Assembly: GCA_028554795.2 (NCBI GenBank)
Contig: CM068831.1
Coordinates: 58,961,180 to 59,025,179, forward strand
Direction of reading: 5' to 3'
Source of the DNA: Sinohyriopsis cumingii
Lineage: Eukaryota; Mollusca; Bivalvia; Unionida; Unionidae
DNA: 64,000 bases
Of the stretch, positions 1-13,670 are shown piece by piece. Position numbers and translations under genes: made by a program. The notes beneath the pieces are model-generated. The model did not search any database. It saw only the letters and a program-made list of their open reading frames with translations, and had not been told where the DNA came from. The number at the start of each line of letters is the position of its first letter. The stretch's first letter is position 1.

Positions 1-75
1 CACCTCATTCACAGATACTGATGTAGATCAGCCAATCAAATACACGACCACCTCATTCACAGATACTGATATTGC
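1..75. repeat. 48 bp direct repeat at the window edge
   Basis: CACCTCATTCACAGATACTG occurs at 1 and 49; the array probably continues outside the window. Confidence 0.7.
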
Positions 76-90
76 TCCAAATCAAACTTA

Positions 91-904
91 TCAGTCCTGA
101 TAATATAAGCTGATATACCAAAAATCTTATCTTAAATGAAACCTCTCATGTTCACAAGCAAATCTTGATGAACGAAAAAGAGATGAGACTTTGACAGTAA
201 TGAGGAACTGGACAGACAGACAGGATCTGAATTTTATTTTTGCTTACAATAACTGACCTTTCAGTGAGATGGCCATGTAACTGATTATAATTTCTGAACT
301 CAATTTTGGTAACTAATCTGTTCAGCACCATTCAAGCTATCTCAAACTTTAATCATGAAGTTTAATTTGATTCAGAAAGTAAGTTTTGAATAAATAGACC
401 AATCACCTTTAACAAATATTCACACTCTGGTAAACATAACTATTCTGAATGCAACATATATGCTGTGTTCAGTAGTCCTCTTTGTAGACAGGAGGGGGGC
501 ATGGTTAAAACTGGAAATTATTTCTACAAAGGGTCTCAATTACCTTTGCTCATAATATACAGTTTTAATCTATACTTGTGTCTAAACCATTATTTTCTTA
601 TCAGACTTACCATGTTATTGACCTTGACTGTCAGACCCCTAAATCTATAGGTTTATTTATTATCCCATTGACAAATTAGTCAAAGTTTATCAGGAACTGA
701 TCTCGATCTAGAGTAAAAGTTAGGACCATGGCCTCTGGCCTTTTAACCCTGAAATCAGCAGGCCCCTTCCATACCTCAAGTGCAGCTCCTCAACAAAGTT
801 TAGTCAAACTGTCTAGGACTGCAGTCATAAAAAAATTACATTTACTTTAGTAATGGGAGAAAATATTTAATGGCGATTGGCAACAATACACAAATATGAA
901 AGAG
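91..904. other. non-coding, no recognised feature
   Basis: AT-rich; no exon with convincing splice sites and no repeat family recognised. Confidence 0.6.
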
Positions 905-1130
905 AGGCCCCAGGTGACTTGAACAGTCTAAAGTGCTCGCCTTTACAGATCACTTCCTTCGCACCTCTGTCTGCATGGGTTCAAGTCTTGGGCTTGTAAA
1001 ATATAGTTACTTGAAAAAGCTTGCAAGTAGCTTCCCACAGTTGGTGGTTCTTACTTCAGTTTCTTCCTCCACCAGTTATAATAGTCACTGTATAGCCTAT
1101 CGTGCTAAAAAAAGGCATTAAACACTAAAC
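905..1130 (+). mobile_element. SINE family 1 copy (tRNA-derived), degenerate
   Basis: Head GGCCCCAGGTGACTTGAACA, then CACCTCTGTCTGCATGGGTT (box B region), a TTCCTCCACC core and the tail GGCATTAAAC. The order matches the other family 1 copies. It carries many substitutions, so it is old. Confidence 0.75.
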
Positions 1131-2039
1131 ATGCTGAGTAATGTTGATCATGTCAAATAGAAACTTGACATTGTTTTCATACAAAATTCAAGGTACTTCA
1201 TGCAAGGACACTCTGATAAAGTGGCATTTTAAAAAAGAAATAAATAGTAAATAATGACACACCATAATGGATTATTTATTTATATTTTCCAAGGATATCA
1301 ATTTAACACTGTTTGTTTGGGAATTTAACTGTAAATATGATAACTTCGTACAACAATGAAATGAAAGGACGTGTCCACCGATGAGTCATGTACAAGACTT
1401 TGCTCACAACATCAAAGAAAATGGTAGCGTTTTATTCTCTCATTTTACTGAAGCAACCATTTTTTCTTTCATAAATTTAATTTACAAAATCCTTTATTCC
1501 ATTCTGATTTATTCAACCCCTTACAGGAATCAATTTTCCTGTGCCATCACTATTTAACAATCAAACAGATGGTGACAGTTAGACTTAGGAAATAATTTAC
1601 AGTGATTAGCTAATTACTGACCTTTGTTGACAGATAAATGTTAGGTAATAATGTTTATAAAATCCACCAGGCTTAGTGTTTGTTCTAATGATGCAGAAGG
1701 TACTTCTACCAGTTGTTGCAATCTGCATTGGAACAAGATCATGAGTCAGTACATGTACCAACCAGTATTATTATAACGTATTTCTTCCATTATCTTTTTA
1801 CACTTTATTCATTTTCTTAAGGGCACTTTCAATGTAAAATAATTATTTCACATAATAAATCTAAATTGACTGTTTGCCTATTATAATCTACAATTATCGT
1901 TGGGTTACTGAAATGATATAAATGTCGTACACACCTGGGCTCACTCTGGAGAAACCTGATAACCAGCAATATTTTGATAAATCAGCAATTGTAAAACTCG
2001 TTAATTCAGTCATGCCAATATATCTGCAACAGAACACAG
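1131..2039. other. non-coding, no recognised feature
   Basis: AT-rich single-copy-looking sequence; nothing supported. Confidence 0.6.
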
Positions 2040-2300
2040 TAACCAGTATCACCTTAATTAATCAACCAGTGTTACCTTAATTAATCTGTGATTATGAATC
2101 TCATCTACTGAACCATGGTTTATTCATGCCCAAAGATTTGCAATAAACTGTGATAACCCCAGTTACCTTGATTAATTGGTGACTGTGACACTCATCTATT
2201 TTGGCATGCCCAAAGATTTGCAATAAACTGTGATAACCCCAGTTACCTTGATTAATTGGTGACTGTGACACTCATCTATTCTGGCATGCCAAAAGACTGC
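2040..2300. repeat. 80 bp tandem repeat, about three copies
   Basis: CATGCCCAAAGATTTGCAAT recurs at 2125 and 2205 and, partly, at 2285. The second unit is almost identical to the first; the upstream unit is diverged. Confidence 0.85.
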
Positions 2301-4064
2301 AGCAGTTTAATTATTGTACCAAATTTAATGCACATAAACACAATGTGGCATTCACTAATGAACTCTTGACAAAACTTTAACTCTTCCAACATGCTGTTTT
2401 ATTCTTCTTAGGCGAAACTGTTGTTCTAGGTATAATAATTATGTGAACTTGTTGCCCCTGACTGCAATTGCCAGGCTAATTTACTGCTCACATGTGCAAG
2501 GATACAACTTCAACTTTATTCTGATATTTACAACATCAGGCGAGGCTTCTTTCAATAAAATAAAGGCTGATAACACTGACAGACGCTATTATATAAATGA
2601 AAATTTAAGGGGGAATTTCTACCTCCAACTGGCTAAAAATGGGATGGAAATTTTTTCAAAATACCCATAGGAGAGATTTAAGGAAGGAAAAAAAGTCTTA
2701 ACTTTCAGATATTATGTATTATTTTTACCCAATCTGTTGATTTTTGTAAAATAAAAATTTAAAAAAAAATCTGTGTAAATCACACAAATGAGCATCCTAA
2801 AATAGATCCTGGATAAAATAATCCTGTTACAATACAAGACAACAGCATGAGTGATAATTTCAAAATATTTTGATGTGTTAGTGAATTCCATGATAAAATA
2901 CATCTCCCCTCAGAAAAGCATTCAACTGTTATTACTATGGACCAACTGGGAACTGTTTTCATCTATTATGCAGTAAAGATCTCTTAAATCAGGTAATTCT
3001 CTGAAGACTGTCATGTCTGAAGACATTTTCAGATTTACCAATTATTTCAAGCTCATCTCATTCAACCTAACTTTATGTGGCTCAGTGACAACTTTGCTGT
3101 TCAAGTGTCTGGTAAAATGATCTTTACTGCTGATAGATGATACTTGAGTAAAATGTTGGAGAAGTGAAACTACAAAAAATATCTCAATCTCAAAAATTAT
3201 ATATATATATATATATATATACACGTATATACATATTTTACAATCATTCAACAAAAAAAACTTGGATAGAATTTAACAGCACTACTGATGAAGCAGGTCT
3301 GTTCTTAAAAAATAAAACTGTCCATGTGCAGTGAAATGTGGCATTGTTGTCTCATCACATCTTCTCATCAGCCAATGAAATGGATTTTCCAATTTTTGGA
3401 AAAACCTCATTCTGGCTTTACAAGAAAAATGCTTTTTTGTTTTATTTTTACCATACCTCGTCTGGCAAAAATCTCAAAGCTACATAAACCTAGCTGAATG
3501 ACTATTTCTAACTGGAAATGATGTGGCGCCCTTCCAAGGTGAAATCCTTCCTTTAGTTCAACAACAGCACAGGTATTTTTTATTTATTTACGTATTTACT
3601 GATAGTTCTGAAGCAAGGCAGCATGCAAAATTATCTCCAATCCTATCTGAGGTCAAAGAAGATGAATAGATATTAATCAGCATCACGTTAAGTTATTAAC
3701 TTTCTTATTATCCTTAGGAATGGCAGATCAGAAACTTAAGCGTAATATATCATTTAAATCAAAGAAGTTTTCCAAAAACAATCTTGGTGGCACTTGGCCA
3801 AACTGAGAGCAAATGATGAAAAATTTCTTTGCAACACCTGGGAAGCCATGTTTCCAGGTTTCCTGAGGTTGCATAATAAACGCCAAAACGTGTGCAATTC
3901 CTAATCATCTTTCTGCCATATTTCCACGCATATAATAAGTCCTTCAAATCATCTGATAAAGACCAAGTCTGTACATTTAGTTTCATCCCTGGGTAGCACA
4001 TGGGTGAATTGCTTATTTTCTGCCAAATTGGTCCCAAGGTCAGCTCCCAATCACAGCACTGTAA
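2301..4064. other. non-coding, one microsatellite only
   Basis: Short open frames have no family resemblance, including a 92-codon minus-strand frame at 3759-4037. Nothing else seen apart from the (AT)n tract. Confidence 0.6.
3197..3220. repeat. (AT)n microsatellite
   Basis: About 12 AT units, followed by a short ACACGTATATACATAT stretch. Confidence 0.95.
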
Positions 4065-4510
4065 AACTAGAGACCTTCAAAGGGACCGACGTTCTACTAG
4101 CCAAAAGAATTTCTTCTTTTTAGCTTCTAAGTGTTGATACTATCTCCAATATTCTTCACTGATAAAATCAATTTTTAAATTAACTGCTGCAGTGGACATA
4201 TTGGATGCCATATTGACACCATTTTCATTTAGGCCCAACTAAACATTATACAAAGTCTTCTGGTGACCCCTCCCCCACTGTTTATATAATTTTCTTTTCA
4301 GGAGAAGTAGCAAGAACAAGATTTTCAAGATGGTTGCTGAATTGGACATCAGATGAGCACCACTTTCATTTAGGCCCAACTAGAAACTTTAATAAGCCTT
4401 TTAGTGACAAATCCCATATTTAACATGACCATCCATTCAGAATTAGTGATAACAAGATTTCAATATGTCCATAGTGGATGTGCAAATTCCAGTTTTCATT
4501 AATGAAAATA
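4065..4510 (+). repeat. satellite-bearing repeat, copy 1 (short)
   Basis: It starts with a 5' module (TTCAAAGGGACCGACGTTCT, then ATATTCTTCACTGATA) resembling the one at 53733. Diverged satellite units follow, with landmarks GATTTTCAAGATGG, CCATATTGGATG-type and ACCATTTTCATTTAGG. Confidence 0.6.
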
Positions 4511-5125
4511 ACAAAAAAAATTCAGAAAATACTTTTTAAAAAACCCATTAGTGGCAACAATCTAAAATACTAAAGCTAACTAAAAGTAAAAATATTCCTG
4601 AGAAATACATTTGCACTGTGTTGAAAAAAAGTACAATTAAACAGAAGTTTTAGCAGGTTAAATTTTTGCAGTTAAGCAGTATCTAAAACTGAAGAACTTC
4701 ACCTGTTAAAAATCAATGAAGCTTTTGAAGGTTTTTAAATAGTCTAAAGTAGGATTATCTAATCTTTAGTATGCCAGTTTTGTAATACAACCTATTGGAG
4801 ACAGATTGTAAAACAGGATGCTGGAGGGCTGAATAAATTTGGAGCAATCTACTTCTGATAATAGCAGTCACATGCAACGAATGTTTACATTTATAACAAC
4901 CCTGTACAACATGAATGACTCTACAAACTGCACGAGTCAGTGATAGGGTGAGAAGCTACCAAAGTGTTTCTATGGAAATCTAATGTCTTGCATACAAACT
5001 GCATCATGTCTACTACTTGATTTTGGCTTTCAAAAACTTCCCAGTTTCAATCGCTTGTTAATGTTGACATCAGCAAACAATACCCAGATGCAGATAACTT
5101 AAGAAAAAAGAAAAATTCTGATAAT

Positions 5126-5290
5126 ATGTGTCAAATCAGTATGTAAGGCAAGTTAATGTTCAAATAAAAATGTATGGCCTAACTACCCTTCTTAACACAT
5201 TAACCCCTATGTGTCACATCAGTATGTAAGGCAAGTTAATGTTCAAATGAAAATGTATGGCCTAACTACCATTCTTAACACATTAACCCC
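5126..5290. repeat. 83 bp direct duplication including a TTAA-element end
   Basis: CAGTATGTAAGGCAAGTTAA through CTTAACACATTAACCCCT occurs twice. The second copy runs into the TTAA-flanked element. Confidence 0.85.
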
Positions 5291-5907
5291 TGGAGCTTTT
5301 TGTCATTTTCGCCTTAAAATCGAGCAGGAAACACATTTTGAAAGCTATTTCTGAATAGACTCGAAAACACCAAACCCCTGGTCATCTTTCAATAACATAC
5401 TGACTAGTTGTGTTAGAAACATCATTTTTCATTGGCTATTTGACTCGCGCATTAGCAGAAGGGTAAAAGTTGGAGTTCTTTTTTTTTCTTTCTAAATGGA
5501 GCCATTATTTTTGTAGAGCCATTATTTTTGTATGGAGACCACTCTTTATTCCAAATGCTCATCTTATCCTACTTTTGCAAAGGCTCATCTGTCTGTTTGC
5601 AGTTCATACCGGTTTGCCTTAGATCTGAGTCCAAAAAGTCTAAAATCCGGACACAAAATCGGATTCCGACCACGGGCAAATTTAGGGTAGAAAAAAGTTG
5701 GGTCCAAAAAATGAGGTTTTTGTATCTGTATTTTGTAGTGCAACTAGATATTCCAAATTATTTGGTATCATTTTAGAGCTACATCTGTCTACCTTTCTAG
5801 AATACCACCCACTTTAGTGTATCATGCATGACCATGACGCTACAGAGCTCGGCAGTAGGCTACTACCTCCTGCCCCGTTAAGTCGTTGCTAGGGGTTCAT
5901 GTGTTAA
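5275..5907. mobile_element. TTAA-flanked non-autonomous element, about 625 bp
   Basis: TTAA at 5275-5278 and 5904-5907 borders short inverted ends: CACATTAACCCCTGG on the left, CACATGAACCCCTAGC on the right strand. TTAA duplication is typical of piggyBac and of some Kolobok elements. The interior has no long ORF. The left-end sequence is also present in the 83 bp direct duplication just outside. Confidence 0.6.
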
Positions 5908-6519
5908 CATGACATCTAAACTTGGAGATCATTGCCCCAATCCCCAACAACACTATCGCACACAAACAAGAGATACCCATGTCTGGCTATTTGTTAACTC
6001 AACCATGACAATAAAAAAACATCTTTAAGAAAGCAGAGGACTTATCTGATCAGCTCCATCAACAAGTGATTTGAAAAGTTTATATTTGAAGTAACAGTGA
6101 AACTCCCAAGGATTAAAACCCTTAGGTCAGTGATACACCTCTAGACAGATCCCCACCCCACCTGCGACCAAATAAAAATCATTTCGTATTAATGGAATTT
6201 TAGTGTACTGGGTCAAATTTATTGAAGGAATGTCAAATTTGGGACCAGAAAACTAGTTCAGTTTGAAGGGGATTTCAGATTAATGAGGTTTTGGTAATGA
6301 ATGCTTCATTGGTGGCTACATTTTCTATTTTTCCAAAGCTTGTTGGTCTGCACCAGACACATAAATAAACTAGATTCAGTGAACATCAAAATGCCAGTTA
6401 GAGCTGTTTTATCTGTCTTCATGGTAATGGCTTTAGTAAACAGACATGTTACTATTTTTACAAACCTATCTACATGGCAGGTAACATTGCTGATAACCCT
6501 TGGACTGGAATCATTTATA
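5908..6519. other. non-coding, no recognised feature
   Basis: AT-rich sequence between the TTAA element and the 72 bp array. Confidence 0.55.
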
Positions 6520-7090
6520 CTGATGCTGTATACATTCAATTGCAGGAAATGTCCCACTGTACAGGTCATATAGCAACTATCTATATATTGATGCTGTATA
6601 CATTAAATTGCAGGAAATGTCCCACTGTACAGGTCATAAAGTAACTACCTATATTTATACTGATCCTGTATACATTCACTTGCAGGAAATGTCCCACTGT
6701 ACAGGTTATATAGTAACTACCTATATTTATACTGATCCTGTATACATTCAATTGCAGGAAATGTCCCACTGTACAGGTCATATAGTAACTACCTATATTT
6801 ATACTGATCCTGTATACATTCAATTGCAGGAAATATCCCACTGTACAGGTCATACAGTAACTACCTATATTTATACTGATCCTGCATACATTCAATTGCA
6901 GGAGATGTCCCACTGTACAGGTCATATATTAACTATCTATATATTGACGCTGTATACATTAAATTGCAGGAAATGTCCCACTGTACAGGTCATAAAGTAA
7001 CTACCTATATTTATACTGATCCTGTATACATTCAACTGCAGGAAATGTCCCACTGTACAGGTCATAAAGTAACTACTGTATAGGTCATAC
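6520..7090. repeat. 72 bp tandem array, eight copies
   Basis: TGCAGGAAATGTCCCACTGT starts at 6541, 6609, 6681, 6753, 6825, 6897, 6965 and 7037, a period of 72 (68 in two units). The period is a multiple of three, which leaves spurious open frames on both strands. Confidence 0.92.
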
Positions 7091-7340
7091 TACCTATATA
7101 AATTCAAGCACCCCTCAAAAGGGCAAACAAAACAAAAATAAAGCCCAAAATTCACAAAAGCCTAAATTACAAAGTCTACATCTCAAATAAAGTACAGTCT
7201 TTTATAAAGTCCAAATGTCCAAGTCATTCCCAGCTGGAACATCACCATGTGACATGTCCCAGTTGGAACATCATCATGGGTCATGTCCCAGGGCAAAACA
7301 TCTTACATCATTAGTCAACCTTTACTAACAACATGCAGGA

Positions 7341-7478
<138 letters not shown>

Positions 7479-9927
7479 TTGATATTTCAGTTTAAGCCAC
7501 AAGATTTGAACAAAGTCTGACAAAAATATTGGAAAGTTTCACATTTTAGCCAATTAGAATTCAGCATCTTATTCATGAAAATGTAATGCACATGAAATAA
7601 CTAAAAACAATAATATCAGAACAGTGTATTAGCCGATTTTGCTACCGGGGCAATCTGCTACACGTTGTGTCTTACATGTCTGAAAATTATTCATTCACTT
7701 GCAATATTTCTGACCCCCCCCCCTTTGAGGATCTGTATAATTTACAAGACAGGCCATCCAATGAATGGCATTGAAATGACTCAGGCAGCACGGTTATATG
7801 GAAATTGGCACTTTAGGGTTCAGTCTGTTCGTAGCTGAGCCCCCTATTTATGAAGTAAGCAAAGACTAGGACCAATACATGTATAGCAGTAGTGAGAATA
7901 ATGGTTACTGATATACAACACTGGTTCTACCTACTGTAAAGTGTTTTGCAAATCCCAAGAAATATTTTCCATTAACAGATCTCTGTTCTTCATAACAATA
8001 TCAGTAACAGACTTGCAGAAAGGACAGCAACTTCAAAAACTAATTATCTGATCTAATGCAAAAAAAATTTGTATGTGTGAGCTGCAGATGCAAAAGTTTT
8101 CTTTCTGATAAGATCTGTAATAGACCACGCCTACATGCTCTTGTCAGAGTTGCAGTGGCATGGTGGTTGGTGTTCCTCACTCTTGACAAAAAGGATCCAA
8201 GGCTGAATCATGCTATCTGCATTTAGTTGTGATAACCATTGTGATCATAATAAATGTCTTACTGAAAAAAATTTACTCATCAACATTCCCTTTTTAGTTT
8301 CTAACTACTCATTCAGCCATTGTTGTATAGGCTATTAGCGACAGGGTAGTTCCCCCACCCCCAGGCCACCATTCCATGTAATGGCCCATACATGAGGAAA
8401 GGTATTCAATCAAGAGTAGTGCAAGAAAATGCAGTGACCTATACAATTTGTATTTTTTTTGGGCTGCTATGTAAAATATAAATTGTGTATTGATTTCTGA
8501 CTACTTGGACACTTAGCTATTTGAAAATAGACATTTTTCATAAAGTTAAATACTACAACATTTCACAAGCAATCCTTCTTAAGCCCCTGTTCACTTTTGC
8601 TTTCTTTGAAATCTTCATTGTACCTCTAATAACATAAAGCTCTATCCTGTTAATATACCTTTGGGAAGCTACATTAGTGAAGGACATGGTTTGGTGTTTT
8701 CGTGATGGCAACACAAGACATGTATTTATCAACACAACAATTAGATTACTTGGCCTTGTTCAAAGAAACACTATTATGTTACCTAGAGAAAGAAGTTAAA
8801 ATACCACCAAAAAAATTGAATGTAACATACTATTATATATTATCTATACCTGTTTATTAAATTTCTCAGATTCCCATTATGATTAATCTTTGCATACTTG
8901 CATATTAGTTATTCCTAATGCTACCATTGCTGTTATAGAATATATCAATGTATATATTGTAACAGTATGACCTGCAGATACCAGATCACTGTGACCTATA
9001 TTTTATCCAAAACAATATTTATGGCCTGGGTATCTTGTAAATATATGTACTGCTATTTATAATCTTTGTTGTGAAATTGAGGAAAAAAATGAATTTGAAA
9101 ATGAATAAAAAAGATGCTAAGATATTCTTCTGCCTCCTTAATTATTCTCCCCACCTCAATTTCATCACAATTTCCAAGTTTTGAAGGAAAAAAAGAATAC
9201 TGTTTAATATGATATGCAGATGACAATCTGATTATGTAATTTAAGAGTAACTATATTTGTAAGAAGTTATCACAATGAATGAATAAATGGGATTTTCATT
9301 AACTTTTTAACAACAAAGACTTCACAGGAGTTCACCAATTAAAGATTCCAACTACAGCTGTTTCCTTTCAGCCCCCCCCCCCCCTTATCCATGTGTTCCA
9401 GACATGATGCTAAGAAGCTGCAGAGAAATACCTAGGTAAGTATTACTAATGCCTGTATCCAAGTTCCAGACATGATGTTAAGAAATGGCAGAGAAAATTA
9501 GGTTAATATTGGAGAAGAGTCTTGGGAAACCATAGATTTCAGTGTTGCTTCTTCATCTTGAGCTGCCTCTCTCAAGTGACTTTATCATCTTGCTAAGTGA
9601 AACTATAGATAGTGGAAAGCCCTTCAGAGTCTGGGATTAGGGGAACTCAAACAAGACCTTGGTCAAGATGAATGTGAGAGCAATCCCCATGTCCTGCCAA
9701 TAACATCAGTCAATAACTTTTGTTCAGTCAACAAGTCTGTGTTAGATTGAAAACTGATAAGCAGCCCACATACCACTGCAAAAGCTTATTAATCAGAAAA
9801 GACAATGCTCTAATAACTAATATCCTAATAACTTCCCAGTTAAAGTCAGTCAAGGAAAAGCACAAGAGACCTTGGGAAACCAACAAAAGCTTATGACTAG
9901 CTATAAGTCAGCAATGGCAACTCTCTG
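7479..9927. other. non-coding, C-runs and a possible decayed SINE
   Basis: Holds poly-C runs near 7714 and 9371-9382. At 8150-8270, GGCATGGTGGTTGGTGTTCC could be a decayed tRNA-derived head but is too weak to call. Confidence 0.5.
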
Positions 9928-10476
9928 GTGAAGAAACCATGTGATCGCAATAGCTCTGGTGAAGAAACACATGTGACTGCAATAGTTCTGGTGAAGAAAC
10001 CTAAGTAATCTCAATAACTCTAATTAAGGAAACTCATGTTAGCACAATAACTCTTGTGAAGGAAGCCCATGTAATCTCAACAACTCTGGTGAAGGAAACC
10101 CATGTGATCTCAATAACTCTAGCAAAGGAAATCTATGTGATCTCATTAATTCTGGTGAAGGAAACAAATGTGATCTTGATAACTTTGGTGAAGAAACTCA
10201 TGTGATCTCAATAACTCTGGTAAAGGAAACCTATGCGATCTCAATAACTCTAGTGAAGGAAACCTATGTCATCTCATTAATTCTGGTGAAGGAAACTCAA
10301 GTGATCTTGATAACTTCAGTGATGAAACTCATGTAATCTCAATAACTCTGGTAAAGGAAACCCATGTGATCTCAATAACTGTCAAGAAAACCCATGTGAT
10401 CTCAATAACTGTCAAGAAAACCCATGTGATCTCAATAACTCTGTCAAGAAAACCCAGGAGATCTCAATAACTGTCA
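9928..10476. repeat. 33 bp tandem array, about 16 copies
   Basis: Unit core CTCTGGTGAAGGAAACCCAT followed by GTGATCTCAATAA. The last units shorten to about 29 bp (AACTGTCAAGAAAACCCATG). Confidence 0.9.
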
Positions 10477-10731
10477 TACTGAACAAAATGTCTGCATGTA
10501 GTAATGTTTAACAGCCTCTCAGCACAAGGTGCTACATCATGCCAACTAACTCTAAAATATGAAAAGAAAATGAAAGAATGAATTTTAGATACCTACAAAA
10601 ATACACCCTAAATGAAAACATTATGTACAACATAGAATATGAAACATTAGATGTTAAAATTCTGTAATAATAAAAGATAAAGGTATCACACATAAAATCC
10701 TTGAAATATTTGGTAAATTTGAGATACTTTA

Positions 10732-11026
10732 AGTGTGGCCTAGCGGCTAGATCATCTGCCTCAAATGCAGGAGGTCACTGAGTCATACCAAAAACTTATA
10801 AAAATAGTACTAACAGCTGCCTCACTAGGCACTCAGCACTAAGAGGTTAGTGTTAGGATTGGTCAGCCTGGTGTGAGGATAATGTGACTGGGTGGGACAT
10901 CATGCAACATATCTGCATCATGATGATCCAGTGCTAGACATCACTATATACTGCCACACTGCAGACATTGTAGCAATATGACTAAAACATTATTAAAGCC
11001 ATGTTAAAAATCCAAATCGCACATAC
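10732..11026 (+). mobile_element. SINE family 2 copy (second tRNA-derived family)
   Basis: Head GTGGCCTAGCGGCTAGATCA is a tRNA box A; the body contains CATACCAAAAACTTATAAAA, AAGAGGTTAGTGTTAG, CACACTGCAGACATTGTAGC and ends near AAAATCCAAATCGCACATAC. Four copies in the window share this order. Confidence 0.8.
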
Positions 11027-11086
11027 AGTTTTTTTGGTAAAGGAAAACATTTTTCCACCACTATCCTCTGTAATGACCCTTACCCT

Positions 11087-11090
<4 letters not shown>

Positions 11091-11170
<80 letters not shown>

Positions 11171-11180
11171 CATACACACA
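11091..11180. repeat. (TA)n microsatellite, about 37 units, with a short CA-rich end
   Basis: Perfect TA run to 11164, then ACACATACATACACACA. It lies just beyond the 3' end of a family 2 SINE. Confidence 0.97.
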
Positions 11181-11917
11181 GCCAGGAGTAGCACAAAATA
11201 AATGCACACCAATCTATAAATTTTTCACTGATTTTAGATAGTGTGGACGCTTAGACATGTATACTACTGCTACTCATGTTAAATGCTATTTGATTAAGCT
11301 GCTTAAATTTCTGAATGTTAAAATCAGTATGAACCAAATGTTCCTTTTTGCTTTATGAAACCTAATTCAAAATTATGTATCAAGTGATCTATTTGGAAGA
11401 ATACTATGATGAAATAATATCCAGTAGCAATTTTTATTTTTAGTCATAAACATAAGATAATAAAAATGAAGCTGTTATCAATCAAATCCAATAGACAAAC
11501 AGAAATAAATTTACACCACTCAAGTAGCACCTATCCCTGATAGCTTCTCACTTCTCAGTCTTTGGCCTTGAAAAGGCAACTGACTTCTTCCTATTAGGGT
11601 GGTCTCCATGATAAACCTGACAACGCGCTACCAATCCTGGTATGTAACGAAAGCCATTGAGTGGTTATTTCCTTTCAATGTCATTATTAGGTTACGGTAC
11701 ATGTTTTGCAAGTGCCTTTAAGATTGAATAAAAATGTAGCACAGTTATTGATATCAGATCTGCACTCTCCTGTTGATTTCTGAATATAACGAGACACCAG
11801 ATTTGTTCTTTTTGTTATGAAATACGTGCATAAATCATTCCCAATGGTGCTACTCTTGGCTGAGTATCAATCCACAAATTGACAGATATACTATTGCTGT
11901 TCTGCAGAACAATTAAC
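11181..11917. other. non-coding, no recognised feature
   Basis: Nothing supported between the (TA)n tract and the 34 bp array. Confidence 0.55.
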
Positions 11918-12510
11918 ATGAAGAACATTATAAGTGAGGTTGCCTATAAAAGTGTGGCTCATTATAAGTAAGGTTGCTTATAAAAGTGTGGCTCATTATA
12001 AGTGAGGTTGCCTATAAAAGTGTAGCTCATTATAAATGAGGTTGCCTATAAAAAGTGTGGTACATTATATATGAAGTGCTTATAAAAGTGTGGCTCATTA
12101 TAAGTAAGGTTGCCTATAAAAGTGTGGCTCATTATAAATGAGGTTGCCTATAAAAAGTGTGGTACATTATATATGAAGTGCTTATAAAAGTGTGGTGCAT
12201 TATATATAAAGTTGCTCATAAAAGTGTGGTACATTATAAATGAAGCTGCTTATAAAAGTGTGTCACATTATATGTGAGGTTACCTATAAAAGTGTGGCAC
12301 ATTGTAAGTGAGGTTGCCTATGAAAGTGTGTCACATTATAAGTGATGTTGCCTATAAATGTGTGGCTCATTATAAATGAGGTTGCCTATAAAAGTGTGGC
12401 ACATTATAAGTGAGGTTGCCTATAAAAGTGTGGCACATTATAAGTGAGGTTGCCTATAAAAGTGTGGCACATTATAAGTGAGGTTGCTTATACAATTGTA
12501 GCACACTTTC
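11918..12510. repeat. 34 bp tandem array, about 17 copies
   Basis: Unit core CATTATAAGTGAGGTTGCCT followed by ATAAAAGTGTGGCT. A block of units is duplicated within it (GTGCTTATAAAAGTGTGG variants). Confidence 0.92.
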
Positions 12511-13019
12511 AATGGCACTATAAAGTCAGGATTGTGCTGATTTGCTGTTAAACCCTACATACAACGTGATCAACTTACCTCTTTAACATATATATTGGAA
12601 AAACATATGGTAATCATTGTTTGATAATCTAGCACAAAGTTGTGAATAACACCATTCTCAAGGCTAATTTTGGTCTGATGTCTTTGCCATTATAATGGAA
12701 CTAAAGCTGACTCCAGGTTATACCAGTTTCTGGATAAGATATGTTCATAGAAAATTTAACTAAACAGACAGAAAATACGGAACTTAAGTGGACAGCATAC
12801 ATTAAACTCCACTTGGTGCAAAAATTTATTTGGGCAACAAATCAATTTTGCCAAAACAATACTGAATGTTTGTAAAAAGATCTTGGTACTTCACCACCTT
12901 GTCCCCACCATCCTAAAATCTTTGTCCCTGCGGTCAAGACCCAGGAGAGAATAACAGAAACAGGGACAAAAATCAATTGCACATTTGAATTTGTGTTATC
13001 GGTGTCACACCTTGGATCA
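12511..13019. other. non-coding, no recognised feature
   Basis: AT-rich; may include a decayed 5' part of the satellite-bearing repeat, but no clear match to the other 5' modules. Confidence 0.5.
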
Positions 13020-13419
13020 CAAGGGCTGACACCTATGCTGACATGACTTTCCTTTCCGGAGAAGTTGTAATTACAAGATTTTCAAGATGGCTACTTTGGT
13101 GGCCATACTGGATGTCAGATTGGCAAAATTTTCATGGAGAACAAACTAGACATTGTAAAAAGTCTTTCTTGTGAAATAGCCATGTTGATATGACAATCTA
13201 TTCCAGTGGAGTAGTGATAGCAAGATTTTCATGATGGCAATTGTTGTGCTCATATCGGATCTCTGGGTGGCACCATTTTCACAGAAAGTCTTTGGTGGAA
13301 ACCCAATGCTGATATGACTTTCCATTCTGGAGAAGTGGTGATAAGATTTTCAGGATGGTTATCATGATATTCATTTAGGACAAAGCAGACATCATATTGA
13401 GTCTTCAGGCATAGCAATA

Positions 13420-13670
13420 TGTTGTTGTTGTTGTGGGGTTTAACGCCATTTTTCAGCACTTGATTGGCTATACATGGCGGCCAGTATTAATGGTGGAGGA
13501 AGAACCTGGGAAAACCCAGGAAAGAACCACCGACCCACGAGAAGCTACTGGCAAGCTTTCTCACATACCCACATTGGCTGAATCTTAGACTCGAACCGCC
13601 GCAGACAGAGGTGAGATGGCAGTGATCCGTAACGAAGAGCGCTTTAGACCACTCGGCCACTCGGGGCCCC
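13420..13670 (-). mobile_element. SINE family 1 copy, full length, with 12 bp target-site duplication
   Basis: On the minus strand: head GGCCCCGAGTGGCCGAGTGG with a tRNA box A resembling Ser/Leu tRNAs, a box B-like GGTTCGAGTC, core GGTTCTTCCTCCACCATTAA, and tail AATGGCGTTAAAC followed by (CAA)n. GGCATAGCAATA occurs on both sides (13408-13419 and 13671-13682), a target-site duplication. It sits inside the dispersed satellite array and splits it. Confidence 0.88.

Noticed and set aside
905..1130. tRNA gene
   Set aside because: Box A and B-like motifs here and in other SINE copies do not fold into an intact cloverleaf; they are SINE heads.
3759..4037. 92-codon minus-strand frame
   Set aside because: No motif, no splice sites, abuts a dispersed repeat.
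6581..7000. Overlapping 114-130 codon open frames on both strands
   Set aside because: They are translations of the 72 bp array; a period divisible by three keeps frames open, and the peptides are simple repeats.
9928..12510. CRISPR-like arrays
   Set aside because: Direct head-to-tail minisatellites without unique spacers, in eukaryotic DNA.
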